Shown piece after piece: positions 34,991-43,513 of a stretch of 64,000 bases of DNA; position 1 is the first letter of the stretch; each line of letters begins with the position of its first letter. The DNA is from an actinobacterium LLX17 (lineage in GTDB: Bacteria; Actinomycetota; Actinomycetes; Propionibacteriales; Nocardioidaceae). The stretch spans positions 1,930,060 through 1,994,059 of the forward strand of contig KI301992.1 of NCBI GenBank assembly GCA_000471045.1, in the 5' to 3' direction. The notes under the pieces are model-generated. The model ran no database searches. It saw nothing but the letters and a program-made list of their open reading frames with translations, and was not told where the DNA came from. Both the position numbers and the translations under genes were made by a program.

Positions 34991-35644
34991 GTTCTGCCAC
35001 CGGTCGAGCTGGTCCGTCAGCTCGACGAAGAGGGCGCCGTTGAGGCCGAAGACCGTCTTGACCTCGGCGAGCACGCCGTCGCGGTCGGCCTCGCTCAGGG
35101 GCAGCGCGTCGAGCCGGGCACGGTAGGCGTCCTTGTACGGCTTCGGCTTGGGGATCTCGGGGAAGGCGTAGAAGGCCACGCCCTGGGCGTCGAGCTCGAA
35201 GGTGCGCGTCAGGATGCGACCGATGGCCTGGCCGCCGGAGAGGTCGCCGAGGTAGCGCGTGTAGTGGTGGGCGACGAAGGACGCCCCTGAGTCGCTGATC
35301 TCGTCGATGCGCGCGACGTAGGCCCGGGTGGCGGGACTGTCGATGTCGACCGGTCCACCCCAGAAGGCGAGGTCGGCGTCGATCGCGGCCAGGCGCTCGA
35401 GCCGGGGATCGATGACCTCGGCGGCGATCGGGTCGGTCGTGAGGCGCCGGGCTGCTCCCTCAAGCGCGGCGTACACGTGCCGCAGGCGCGTGAGGTAGGC
35501 CGCGTACCCGGCCCCGTTGACCCGACCGGCGAGCAGCTCGGACATGAAGCTCGATGACTCGGCGTCCCGGTGCTCGGCGGCCGATCCCTCACGCAGGAGG
35601 GTCGACAGTGGGGTGGCGGCGCGGACGGCTGCGGTGGTGGTCAT
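34988..35644 (-). CDS. hmuO: Haem oxygenase
   Basis: A 218-residue HmuO/HO-1 type enzyme that opens haem to biliverdin, CO and Fe2+. The proximal His is His25 in SAAEHRDAE, and the distal helix motif is YLGDLSGGQAIGR near 130-142. ATG at 35644 has GAAGGA upstream. It is the last gene of the htaA-hmuT-hmuU-hmuV-hmuO run, 46 bases after hmuV, so imported haem can be broken down at once for iron. Confidence 0.94.
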   Translation of the reverse strand: MTTTAAVRAATPLSTLLREGSAAEHRDAESSSFMSELLAGRVNGAGYAAYLTRLRHVYAALEGAARRLTTDPIAAEVIDPRLERLAAIDADLAFWGGPVDIDSPATRAYVARIDEISDSGASFVAHHYTRYLGDLSGGQAIGRILTRTFELDAQGVAFYAFPEIPKPKPYKDAYRARLDALPLSEADRDGVLAEVKTVFGLNGALFVELTDQLDRWQN

Positions 35645-35690
35645 CGGTGTGGTCCTTCGTGGGGAGTGGCGGACGGGTCGTGCCACGTCG

Positions 35691-36503
35691 TCATGGTGAC
35701 ACATTGTCAGGAAATTGTGGAGGACGGGAGCTGCCCCGCTGCGGGATGACGGACAGGTGGAAGTCCGGCGTGCGAACCACGTGCACCGCGATGCCGTAGG
35801 TCGCCTCGACACGCTCGGGGGTCAGGACCTCGTGCGGCCGGCCGTGCGCCACGAGCCGTCCGGCGTCGACGACTGCCACGCGGTCGGCGTAAGCGGCGGC
35901 CACGGACAAGTCGTGCAGCACGACCACGACGGCCCGGCCGCGGTCGGCGAGCTCCCGCGCGACAACCATGACCTCTTCCTGGTGCCGCAGGTCGAGTGCG
36001 GCCGTCGGCTCGTCGAGCAGCACGACCTCCGCGTCCTGGGCCAGCACTCGCGCCAAGGAAGCGCGCGCCTTCTCACCGCCCGAGAGCGCAGTGAACGGAC
36101 GATCCAGCAGGTGGCGGATGTCGGCACGCTCGACGGCGTTCTCGATGGCCCGCTGATCCTCCTCGGCGTCGGACCGGCCGAGCCAGGGACTGCGTCCCAT
36201 CTCGACGACGTCGGCCACCGAGAACGCGAAGCTGACCTCGTTGGCCTGCAGCAGGACCGAACGGCGCACCGCGAGGTCGCGCGGTCGCCAGGACTGGGCG
36301 TCGCGACCCAAGATCTCGACCCTCCCCGCCGACGGGTGGAGGTCCGCGGCCAGGAGCCCCAGAAGACTCGACTTCCCGGCTCCGTTGGGCCCGACCAGCG
36401 CGAGGACTCGGCCGTGCTCGACGTCGAGGCTGACGTCGCGCAGCACCTCGCGGTCCCCCCGCCGACAGGAAGCGCCGATCACCCGGCAGGCGACGGCGCT
36501 CAT
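35691..36503 (-). CDS. hmuV: Haemin ABC transporter ATP-binding protein
   Basis: A 270-residue ABC ATPase of the FecE/BtuD group. Walker A GPNGAGKSS, signature LSGGEKARASLARVLAQ, Walker B VVLLDEP and a switch His (VLHDLS) are all present. The start overlaps the hmuU stop by four bases (ATGA). It powers import of haem through HmuU. Confidence 0.94.
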   Translation of the reverse strand: MSAVACRVIGASCRRGDREVLRDVSLDVEHGRVLALVGPNGAGKSSLLGLLAADLHPSAGRVEILGRDAQSWRPRDLAVRRSVLLQANEVSFAFSVADVVEMGRSPWLGRSDAEEDQRAIENAVERADIRHLLDRPFTALSGGEKARASLARVLAQDAEVVLLDEPTAALDLRHQEEVMVVARELADRGRAVVVVLHDLSVAAAYADRVAVVDAGRLVAHGRPHEVLTPERVEATYGIAVHVVRTPDFHLSVIPQRGSSRPPQFPDNVSP

Positions 36504-37531
36504 GCCCAGCTCCCGAGCCGACGGCGCGACCTGCGGATGAGGTAGAAGAAGAACGGGCCGCCGACCAGTGCGGTGAACAGGCCGATCGGTAGATCGGCGC
36601 CGGCCACCAGCGTCCGGGCGAGGAGGTCGGCCCACACGAGCAGGACGGCCCCACCCAGCGCACTCACGAGCAACAGCGACGAGTGCGCCGGCCCGAGCAC
36701 CATCCGGACGGCGTGGGGCACGACCAGGCCCACGAAGGCGATGATCCCCGCGAACGCCACCCCGACGGCGGCCAGCAGGGTCACGAGCACGATGCTCGAG
36801 ACCCGCAGCAGCTCGACGCGCACGCCCAGGTGGGTCGCGGTGCGTTCCCCCAAGGCCAGCAGGTCGTAGGAACGGCTGAGCGCGACCGCCACGACGGTTG
36901 CGGGCCCCGCGACGATGAGCACGACCAGCACCTCGACCCAGCGCGTGCCGTTCATCGTTCCGAGCTGCCAGAACACGATCTGCTCGCGGGAACCGCTGTC
37001 GCCGGCGAACATCACCAGCGCGAGTCCGGCGCCGGCTATGGCGTTGACCGCGATGCCGGTGAGCAGCAAGGTGACCACGTCGGTGCGTCCTGCCGCTCGT
37101 GCCGTCATGTAGACGAGCAGCGTGGCCGCCAGTGCGCCGACGAAGGCCATGCCGGCCACCGTCCAGCTGCCACCCGCCGTGATGCCGAAGGCGATGGCCG
37201 TCGCGGCGCCCAGCCCGGCGCCGGCAGAGACGCCCACGACCCCGGGCTCGGCCAGCGGGTTGCCGAAGACGGCCTGCATCACGGCACCACTGACCGCGAG
37301 CGCGGCCCCCACCAGGAGGCTCAGGGCCACCCGTGGGAACCGGATGTACCAGAGGGTGCGGACGAGGGTGTCGTCGTCGGGGCGCCACCCGGTGTCCAGC
37401 CCCATCCCGTGCAGCAGGGTGCCGACGACCTGCTGCCCGCTCACCGCAAGCTGGCCGTGAGCCGCCGAGGCGATCACGCCGGTGAGCAGGAGCAGCACCA
37501 GTGTCCCGACGACGCCGACTCGCCTGGTCAC
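36500..37531 (-). CDS. hmuU: Haemin ABC transporter permease
   Basis: A 343-residue FecCD-family permease with about ten membrane helices. Family landmarks: RFPRVALSLLVGAALAVSG, MQAVFGNPLAEPGVVGVSAGAG and IAFVGLVVPHAVRM. GTG at 37531 has GAAGG upstream and begins ten bases after the hmuT stop; an in-frame ATG at 37567 lies inside hmuT and is less likely. Confidence 0.94.
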   Translation of the reverse strand: MTRRVGVVGTLVLLLLTGVIASAAHGQLAVSGQQVVGTLLHGMGLDTGWRPDDDTLVRTLWYIRFPRVALSLLVGAALAVSGAVMQAVFGNPLAEPGVVGVSAGAGLGAATAIAFGITAGGSWTVAGMAFVGALAATLLVYMTARAAGRTDVVTLLLTGIAVNAIAGAGLALVMFAGDSGSREQIVFWQLGTMNGTRWVEVLVVLIVAGPATVVAVALSRSYDLLALGERTATHLGVRVELLRVSSIVLVTLLAAVGVAFAGIIAFVGLVVPHAVRMVLGPAHSSLLLVSALGGAVLLVWADLLARTLVAGADLPIGLFTALVGGPFFFYLIRRSRRRLGSWA

Positions 37532-37541
37532 GGCTGGCCCT

Positions 37542-38654
37542 TCACCGCGACGGCGCATACACCGCACGCGCCAGGGCGGCGAGCACCTCGGCCGAACGGG
37601 GCCCGAACGAGAGCACGTCGCCGTCAGCCATGTCGACGAAGCGGCGCTTCTGTCCCGCAGCCGTCAGGGCGATCGCGGGCTTCTCGGCCAGCAGGCCGTC
37701 GACACCGTTCGTCGACTCCAGCCCACCCGTCATGACCAGGATCAGGTCCGGGTCGGCGGCGACGATCGCCTCGTCGGTCAGCGGACGCATGTCGGTCCAG
37801 CCCAGCTCGGCGGCGACGTCACGTCCCCCCAGCCCGGCGATGAGGTCGGAGGCCCCCGAGTCGCGCCCGAAGATGTAGTAGACGCCGGACGTGCCGCGCA
37901 GGTACAGGAAGATCATCGAGAGCTTCTCGTCGTCGGCCTGCGGCGCGAAGGCCGCGATCTGCGCCGTCGTGGTGGCCACCTCATCGGTGATCCGCCGGGC
38001 CAGCAGCTCGCCGGCCTCGACCGCGCCGAACACCGCGGCCACCTCGCGGGCCAGGTTCGCCGACCCCGAGAACGACGGGTCGTCGGAGACGAAGACGACC
38101 GTGATGCCCGCGTCACGCAGCTGCTCGACCACGTCACGCGGACCGATCGAGCCGTCGGTGATGACGACCGTCGGGTCCAGGCCGATGACCGCCTCCGCGT
38201 TGATGGCGTGTCCGTCCTTGGTGATGACGGGCAGGTCCCGGGCCTCAGGGAAGGTCGTCGAGCCGTCGCGGCCGACGAGGCGGTCGCCGAAGCCCAAGCC
38301 CCACACGGTCGCGGCCAGCGAGCCGGACATGTTGATCGCCAGCACGCGGGACGTGTCCGTGACCGTCACGTCGACGTCGCCCGACCGGTCGTGGGAGACG
38401 ACCGTCGCCGGGAGCGCCTCGGCCGGATGGTCGACGACGGGCTCCACGTCGCGGTGCACCAGGGACGCCGTGCTGGGTCCCTCGAAGGCCTTTGGGTCGG
38501 CGAGGGTCTCGAGCTCGCTCAGCGGGGTGTCGTCACCGGGCAGGCCGTCAACTGCCTCGCCCGAGGACGCCGCGGCGCACCCCACCATCACGAGGATGGT
38601 CATGGTGGCGGCGGCCGCCCGGAGTCGGGAGCTTCTCACGGTCGAGGATTTCAC
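37542..38654 (-). CDS. hmuT: Haemin-binding lipoprotein
   Basis: A 370-residue periplasmic-binding-protein-like lipoprotein. The signal peptide ends in lipobox VMVGC near residue 25; two lobes of a helical-backbone (BtuF-like) fold follow, with ATVWGLGFGDRLVGRD and VVEQLRDAGITVVFVSDD. It should take haem from the HtaA-like protein and hand it to HmuU. GTG at 38654 overlaps the upstream stop as GTGA; GTG at 38639 is an alternative. Confidence 0.92.
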   Translation of the reverse strand: MKSSTVRSSRLRAAAATMTILVMVGCAAASSGEAVDGLPGDDTPLSELETLADPKAFEGPSTASLVHRDVEPVVDHPAEALPATVVSHDRSGDVDVTVTDTSRVLAINMSGSLAATVWGLGFGDRLVGRDGSTTFPEARDLPVITKDGHAINAEAVIGLDPTVVITDGSIGPRDVVEQLRDAGITVVFVSDDPSFSGSANLAREVAAVFGAVEAGELLARRITDEVATTTAQIAAFAPQADDEKLSMIFLYLRGTSGVYYIFGRDSGASDLIAGLGGRDVAAELGWTDMRPLTDEAIVAADPDLILVMTGGLESTNGVDGLLAEKPAIALTAAGQKRRFVDMADGDVLSFGPRSAEVLAALARAVYAPSR

Positions 38655-41600
38655 CGCCGACGCGCCAGCGCCAGGCCCACGCCGGTCGCTCCGACGAGCA
38701 GCACGCCGAGGCCGACCAGCACCCAGGTGAGCCAACCACTCGCCGATCCGTCAGCGAGCGGGGCCGCGGACGAGGCGGATTCTTGGTCGGCGGCGAGCTC
38801 GGGCGCGCCGCACTCCGGGTCGATCGTCAACGTCAGGTCGACGGGATCGAGCTCGGTCCCGGCCTCGTAGGTCGAGAAGGCCACCGATCCCTCCGGTGTC
38901 AGGGCGGCGGGCACGCCGGACGCCGACCACACGCCGTCCTCGCCCTCGGCCAAGGGCACGGCCGACAGGTCGAGCTCGGCGAACGGGACGTCCGGGGTCG
39001 AGGTCGCCACAGCAGTGCCGCTCTCGGCCGCCTCCCGAGACGTGCCTGCGACGTCCACCACGAGTAGCGCGGTGTCAGGGTCGAGCATCCTCACCACCGG
39101 ATCGCTGAGCTGTAGGTCGAGGGCGCCCGCGTGACCGCTGAACGCGAGGCCGCCGCGGAAGTCGAGCTGTCCGCCCGACGTGGCGGGATCGAATTTGCCG
39201 GTGCCTGCGGCGAAGGAGAACACCGGGGTGGCGTACGACGCGTTGCCCGACGTGGTCCAGTCCCCCTTCGCGATCGACCCCGAGACGTAGGCCCGGAAGG
39301 ACTCCTTGACACCCCACGTCAACGTCGCGTCGGAGACGGTGCAGACGTCCAGGTCAGGTCGCTCGACGACCGTGAAGGTCAGGCCGAGGTCGACCGAACC
39401 CTGGAACGTCAGCGTGTGTTCGCCCGGCTCGAGGGTCGCAGGGACAGTGCCGGTCCAGGTGGCCCGGCCGGCGCCGTCGGCAGCCAGGTCGTCACGGAGG
39501 ACGACCGGCTCGGAGTACACGACCACGGCGACGCCGGACTCGTTCGGCTCGAGGCCGGAGCCGAGCACCGTGATCTCCTGGCCCGGCTCCACGGCGTCGA
39601 GGTCGACACCCGGCGCTTCCAGCCCACTGGTCGCCGGGGCGGTCGCCGGTGGGACGAAGGCCGCCTTCCTCTGCGCGGTGGCGACGGTGCGCGCCACACC
39701 GGACCCGAGGGACCCTCTGGCGTTGGAGCCGACGGCGAACGTCACCGGGTCGAGCGCCGAGCCGGCAGCGTAGAAGCCGTTGAAGGCCGGAACTCCGGCG
39801 GTGGTCAGCGTGGCCGGCGCGTTGACGTAGGTGGTGACGCCGGCATCGTCCATCCGTGCCGCCGCAGCCAGGTTGAGGCTGGCCACGGAGACGCGACGTC
39901 CGTTGACCAGCACCGAGAGCGATCCCCGCGCGGGCGAGTCGACGCTCACCTGCGGGTCGGCGAGGCTCAGGTTCAGCTGGCCGCCGTGACCGGTGAACGT
40001 CACCGCGCCGCCGTACGTCGTGAGGCCGGAGCTGCTCGTCGCCCTCTGGGGGAACTGGTAGCCGCTGCCCGCCGTGCCGGCACCGCCGCTGACCGAGATG
40101 CTGCCCCTGGCGATGCCCGTCACGTAGGAGCGGAAGCTCGCCTTGACGCCCCACTGGAGGTAGCCGGCGCCGATCGCCGGTGTCGGCGCCGGGGGGTTGA
40201 CCACCGGCGGTGTCGACGGCGGGTCCGGCTGGTCGACCGGAGGCTGGGTGACGCCGAGCTTCTGGAAGTCCAAGGTGATCGGGGTGGCGGTGGTCTGCGA
40301 CGGGTCGGTCGCGGCCTGGCCGTGTGCCTTCATCGTGTGCACCACGTACTGCTTCGTCGGGTCCAGCTGCGCGATCGTCGCCGCGTCGAGCGAGACGGTC
40401 GTCGCGAAACCGCCGCTGCTGATCGCCGCGGGCGTCAGGAACTGCGTGCCGAGGTACTGCGACGCGTCGGACGTCGACGTCGTCCCCGCTGGAGCGAGCG
40501 ACACGTACAGGCCCGGTGGCGCTCCGCTGAAGCCGCTGCCGATCACGCTGATCGAGAGCTCCGACGGTGACTGCGCCGTGATCGTCGACACCGTCGACGG
40601 GCCGCTCGGATCCGGCTCGGTCAGGGAGGCGAAGTCGATGTCCAGCACGGTGTCGGTCGCCTGCGTGCCACCCGGGTCAGGCATGCCGTGCGCCTTCATC
40701 GTGATGACCGAGTAGGACGTCGCAGGGTCGAGCTTCGCGATGGCGGTCGCATCGAGCTCGAGGGTGGTCGAGAACGTTCCGCCCTCCCCCATCGCGGTGC
40801 TCGAGACCCACGCGGTCGCGAGGTAGGCGCCCGGGTCCTGCGAGTCGGTCGTGCCGGTCTCCCCGATCGACACGTACACGCCCGGGAAGACGACGTCGAA
40901 GCCGGAGCCCTCGACCTGCACGGTCAGACCCTGCGGACTCGAGGACGTGATCTCCGCACTCACCTGCGGCGACTCCGGCTCGGGCGTCGCCCGCGTGAAG
41001 GTGATCGGGGTAGCGGTCTCGTAGGCGGCGACGTTCGCGCCCGACCCCGGGTACGTGTAGATGCCGTAGCTGCCGATGGCCGAGGCAGCGTCGGCAGCGG
41101 CCTTGTCCAGCACCAGCTCGGTCGTGAACGTGCCCTGGGGCGTCAGCTCGACCGCACCTCGCGCCGGGCCTCCGATCGTCGCCATGTCACCGGCCATCAC
41201 GGCCCACTTCTGCGACACGATCGTGCGGCCGGACGACGCCGCCCCCTCGGACGGCCTCCAGTGGTCGGCGAACTTGCCGAACACGACGTAGGCGCCCGCC
41301 GACTTGCCCATCAGCGGCGGGCGCGTGCCCGTGGCCAGGGCGGGGTCGAAGCCTGAGCCCGTCACCGTCACGGTGGTCTGACCGGTCTCGGGAACATCGG
41401 TCTGCGACACCGTCACCGTGGGCACTTCCGGGACGCTCGGCTCCTCCGGATCGACCGGCTCCTCCGGATCGACCGGATCGACCGGATCGACCGGATCGAC
41501 CGACGGTTCCGGCTCGGCCAGACCGAGCGCCACGAAGTCGAGCGCGATGGGCGTGGCGGTGGTCTGGGACGGGTCAGCGGCGGCCTGACCGTGTGCCTTC

Positions 41601-41980
41601 ATGGTGTGCACCACGTACTGCTGGGTCGGGTCCAGGCTCGCGACGGCAGCGGCGTCGAGAGAGACCGTCGCCGCGAATGACCCGTCGACGATCTGCCCCG
41701 CCTGCACCCACGAGGTCCCGAGGTACTGAGAGGCATCGGAGGTCGAGCTCGATCCCTCGACCGCCAACGAGACGTAGACACCCGGGTTCTCGCCGCTGAA
41801 GCCCGATCCGGCGACGTTGATCGCCAAGCCCTCGGGCGACTGCGCCGTGATCGTCGATGCCGTCGCGGGGGTGCCAGCGGCGGTGGCGGACGGCAGGCCG
41901 AGGCCGAGCACGCCGGCCAGGACGAGCACCGAGGCGAGGATGACGGAGAACCCATGACGCAGGGTGGAGGCGGCGGACAT
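38651..41980 (-). CDS. htaA: Cell-surface HtaA-type haem-binding protein
   Basis: A 1109-residue exported protein with a signal peptide (~1-35). Four N-terminal beta-domains follow: the first, third and fourth are closely related (shared GSGFSG, VYVSLA and HTMKAHGQA), the second is a divergent cousin. A VDPVDPVDPEEPVDPEEP linker sits after the first. Two HtaA domains come next, starting WGVKASFRSYVTG near 610 and WGVKESFRAYVSG near 890, and a C-terminal membrane anchor ends ALARRR. In Corynebacterium such proteins strip haem from haemoglobin and pass it to HmuT. The gene is coupled to hmuT (GTGA). Confidence 0.92.
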   Translation of the reverse strand: MSAASTLRHGFSVILASVLVLAGVLGLGLPSATAAGTPATASTITAQSPEGLAINVAGSGFSGENPGVYVSLAVEGSSSTSDASQYLGTSWVQAGQIVDGSFAATVSLDAAAVASLDPTQQYVVHTMKAHGQAAADPSQTTATPIALDFVALGLAEPEPSVDPVDPVDPVDPEEPVDPEEPSVPEVPTVTVSQTDVPETGQTTVTVTGSGFDPALATGTRPPLMGKSAGAYVVFGKFADHWRPSEGAASSGRTIVSQKWAVMAGDMATIGGPARGAVELTPQGTFTTELVLDKAAADAASAIGSYGIYTYPGSGANVAAYETATPITFTRATPEPESPQVSAEITSSSPQGLTVQVEGSGFDVVFPGVYVSIGETGTTDSQDPGAYLATAWVSSTAMGEGGTFSTTLELDATAIAKLDPATSYSVITMKAHGMPDPGGTQATDTVLDIDFASLTEPDPSGPSTVSTITAQSPSELSISVIGSGFSGAPPGLYVSLAPAGTTSTSDASQYLGTQFLTPAAISSGGFATTVSLDAATIAQLDPTKQYVVHTMKAHGQAATDPSQTTATPITLDFQKLGVTQPPVDQPDPPSTPPVVNPPAPTPAIGAGYLQWGVKASFRSYVTGIARGSISVSGGAGTAGSGYQFPQRATSSSGLTTYGGAVTFTGHGGQLNLSLADPQVSVDSPARGSLSVLVNGRRVSVASLNLAAAARMDDAGVTTYVNAPATLTTAGVPAFNGFYAAGSALDPVTFAVGSNARGSLGSGVARTVATAQRKAAFVPPATAPATSGLEAPGVDLDAVEPGQEITVLGSGLEPNESGVAVVVYSEPVVLRDDLAADGAGRATWTGTVPATLEPGEHTLTFQGSVDLGLTFTVVERPDLDVCTVSDATLTWGVKESFRAYVSGSIAKGDWTTSGNASYATPVFSFAAGTGKFDPATSGGQLDFRGGLAFSGHAGALDLQLSDPVVRMLDPDTALLVVDVAGTSREAAESGTAVATSTPDVPFAELDLSAVPLAEGEDGVWSASGVPAALTPEGSVAFSTYEAGTELDPVDLTLTIDPECGAPELAADQESASSAAPLADGSASGWLTWVLVGLGVLLVGATGVGLALARRR
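41440..41510. repeat. Short coding repeat in the HtaA linker
   Basis: A nine-base unit, GATCGACCG on the plus strand, is repeated in a row. It encodes VDP units on the minus strand and looks prone to slippage. Confidence 0.7.
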
Positions 41981-42004
41981 GCAGGTGCCTTTCGGAGAAC
42001 CAAC

Positions 42005-42037
42005 GAGGCAAGCCTGTCCTAAGTGAGGCTTGCCTAA
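42005..42037 (-). promoter_or_regulatory. Overlapping DtxR/IdeR iron boxes upstream of htaA
   Basis: On the minus strand TTAGGCAAGCCTCACTTAG (42037-42019) fits the DtxR consensus. It is followed by TTAGGACAGGCTTGCCT (42022-42006), which overlaps it and gives a second site. They lie ~25-57 bases before the htaA ATG, so the haem operon is probably shut down when Fe2+ is plentiful. Confidence 0.75.
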
Positions 42038-42121
42038 GCACCGTAGCGCGTAGCCACAGGTTCCCCATAGTCGGGGTCCACCAGGCGGACCGCGCCGGGG
42101 AGGACGCCTCTCGAGCGGGCG

Positions 42122-42682
42122 TCAGGCGGAGACGGCGCGCACCACGAAGGACGCGACGGTGGCGCTGGGCAGTCCTCGCGGCTGCAGGCAGGCGTGCACG
42201 AGAGCGATCGTGGCGCCGAGGTCCTCGAAGGCGAACGTTCCGTCGGAGTGACCGGACTCGAGGATGTCGCGCAACACCGTCTCGACCGCCAGCACGTGCT
42301 CACGGATCTCGACGAGCGCGTCGCGCGACAGCATCGCGTACAGCTCTGGGCCGAGCCCGAAGTGGAACTGCTCGGCCGTGTCGAGGTGGTGGCGAACGTA
42401 GGTGCGCAGCCGGTCGCCCGGGGTCTCGGTCCCCTCGAGCGCGGTCAGGAGCCGCGAGACGTAGCGACTGGTCTCGTCGCTGGCGAACGCCACCACCACG
42501 GCTTCCTTGTCGCGGAAGTGGTTGTAGATGGCGGTGCGCCCGATGCCGGCCTCGGCAGCCAGTTCGGCCATCGAGATGGCATCGAACGACCGACGGCCCA
42601 TCAGGGTGCTGAGCGCCTCGAAGACCCGCTGGCGAGTGGTGGCACGGTGCTCCTCCAGCGAGTCACCCAGGATCTTCGGCAC
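42122..42682 (-). CDS. TetR-family regulator
   Basis: A 186-residue TetR protein. The N-terminal HTH (SMAELAAEAGIGRTAIYNHFRDKEAVV) is clear; the C-terminal helical domain has no known ligand signature. The start is GTG at 42682. It lies head-to-head with punA, only 17 bases between start codons, and those bases are a perfect dyad that also contains a -10 box for each direction. It likely represses itself and punA. It could also affect the iron genes, whose promoter is 85 bases beyond its 3' end, but nothing shows this. Confidence 0.88.
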   Translation of the reverse strand: MPKILGDSLEEHRATTRQRVFEALSTLMGRRSFDAISMAELAAEAGIGRTAIYNHFRDKEAVVVAFASDETSRYVSRLLTALEGTETPGDRLRTYVRHHLDTAEQFHFGLGPELYAMLSRDALVEIREHVLAVETVLRDILESGHSDGTFAFEDLGATIALVHACLQPRGLPSATVASFVVRAVSA

Positions 42683-42683
42683 T

Positions 42684-42698
42684 GTCGTAGGGTACGAC
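42684..42698. promoter_or_regulatory. Symmetric operator / bidirectional leaderless promoter
   Basis: GTCGTA-GGG-TACGAC is a perfect dyad. On the plus strand TAGGGT (42688-42693) plus six bases leads to the punA GTG at 42700. On the minus strand TACCCT (42694-42689) plus six bases leads to the tetR GTG at 42682. Both genes would be leaderless, driven by overlapping -10 boxes, with the dyad as a TetR operator on top. Confidence 0.7.
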
Positions 42699-42699
42699 G

Positions 42700-43491
42700 G
42701 TGAGCCCCTCCGAGACCGCCCAGCGGGCCGCCGAAGCCCTCCGTGAACGCACCGGAGGCGGCGACCACGATGTCGCCCTGGTCATGGGGTCAGGCTGGAT
42801 GCCGGCCGCCGACGCCCTGGGCACGCCCGAGCACGAGGTGCCGCTCGAGGAGCTGCCGGGCTTCTCCGCCCCGGCCGTCGCGGGCCACGGTGGCACCGTG
42901 CGCTCGCTGCGCCTCGGCGACCGGCGCGTCCTGGTGTTCCTGGGCCGCACGCACTTCTACGAGGGCAAGGGCGTCGACGCCGTCGTGCACGGGGTCCGCA
43001 CCGCGGCCGCCGCCGGCGTCCGCACGCTGGTGCTGACCAACGGCTGCGGCGGGCTCGACCCGTCGTGGACCCCCGGCACCCCCGTGCTCATCAGCGATCA
43101 CATCAACCTGACCGCCACCTCGCCCTTGGTCGGCGCGACCTTCGTCGACCTGACCGAGGTGTACTCGCGTCGCCTGCGCGACCTCGTCCGCACCGTCGAC
43201 CCCGGGCTCGCCGAGGGCGTGTACGTGCAGGTCACCGGTCCCCACTACGAGACACCGGCCGAGATCGGCATGATCCGCGCCATCGGCGGTCATCTCGTCG
43301 GCATGTCCACGGCGCTCGAGGCGATCGCCGCCCGCGAGGCGGGCCTCGAGGTGCTGGGCATCTCGCTCGTCACCAATCACGCCGCCGGCACGACCGGGGA
43401 GCCCCTCAACCACGAGGAGGTCCTGGAGGCCGGGCGGCAGTCCGCCACCCGCATGGGAGCACTCCTGGCCGAGGTCCTGCCGCGCGTCTGA
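42700..43491 (+). CDS. punA: Purine nucleoside phosphorylase
   Basis: A 263-residue trimeric-type PNP that splits inosine/guanosine (or deoxy forms) with phosphate. Motifs: [50 protein letters not shown] and [15 protein letters not shown], then TNHAAGT with the base-binding Asn. GTG at 42700 is leaderless-type. pmmB follows after 22 bases, so the ribose or deoxyribose phosphate made here can be processed by the next product. Confidence 0.94.
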   Translation: MSPSETAQRAAEALRERTGGGDHDVALVMGSGWMPAADALGTPEHEVPLEELPGFSAPAVAGHGGTVRSLRLGDRRVLVFLGRTHFYEGKGVDAVVHGVRTAAAAGVRTLVLTNGCGGLDPSWTPGTPVLISDHINLTATSPLVGATFVDLTEVYSRRLRDLVRTVDPGLAEGVYVQVTGPHYETPAEIGMIRAIGGHLVGMSTALEAIAAREAGLEVLGISLVTNHAAGTTGEPLNHEEVLEAGRQSATRMGALLAEVLPRV

Positions 43492-43513
43492 CCACCCGTC
43501 GACTGGAGCAACC

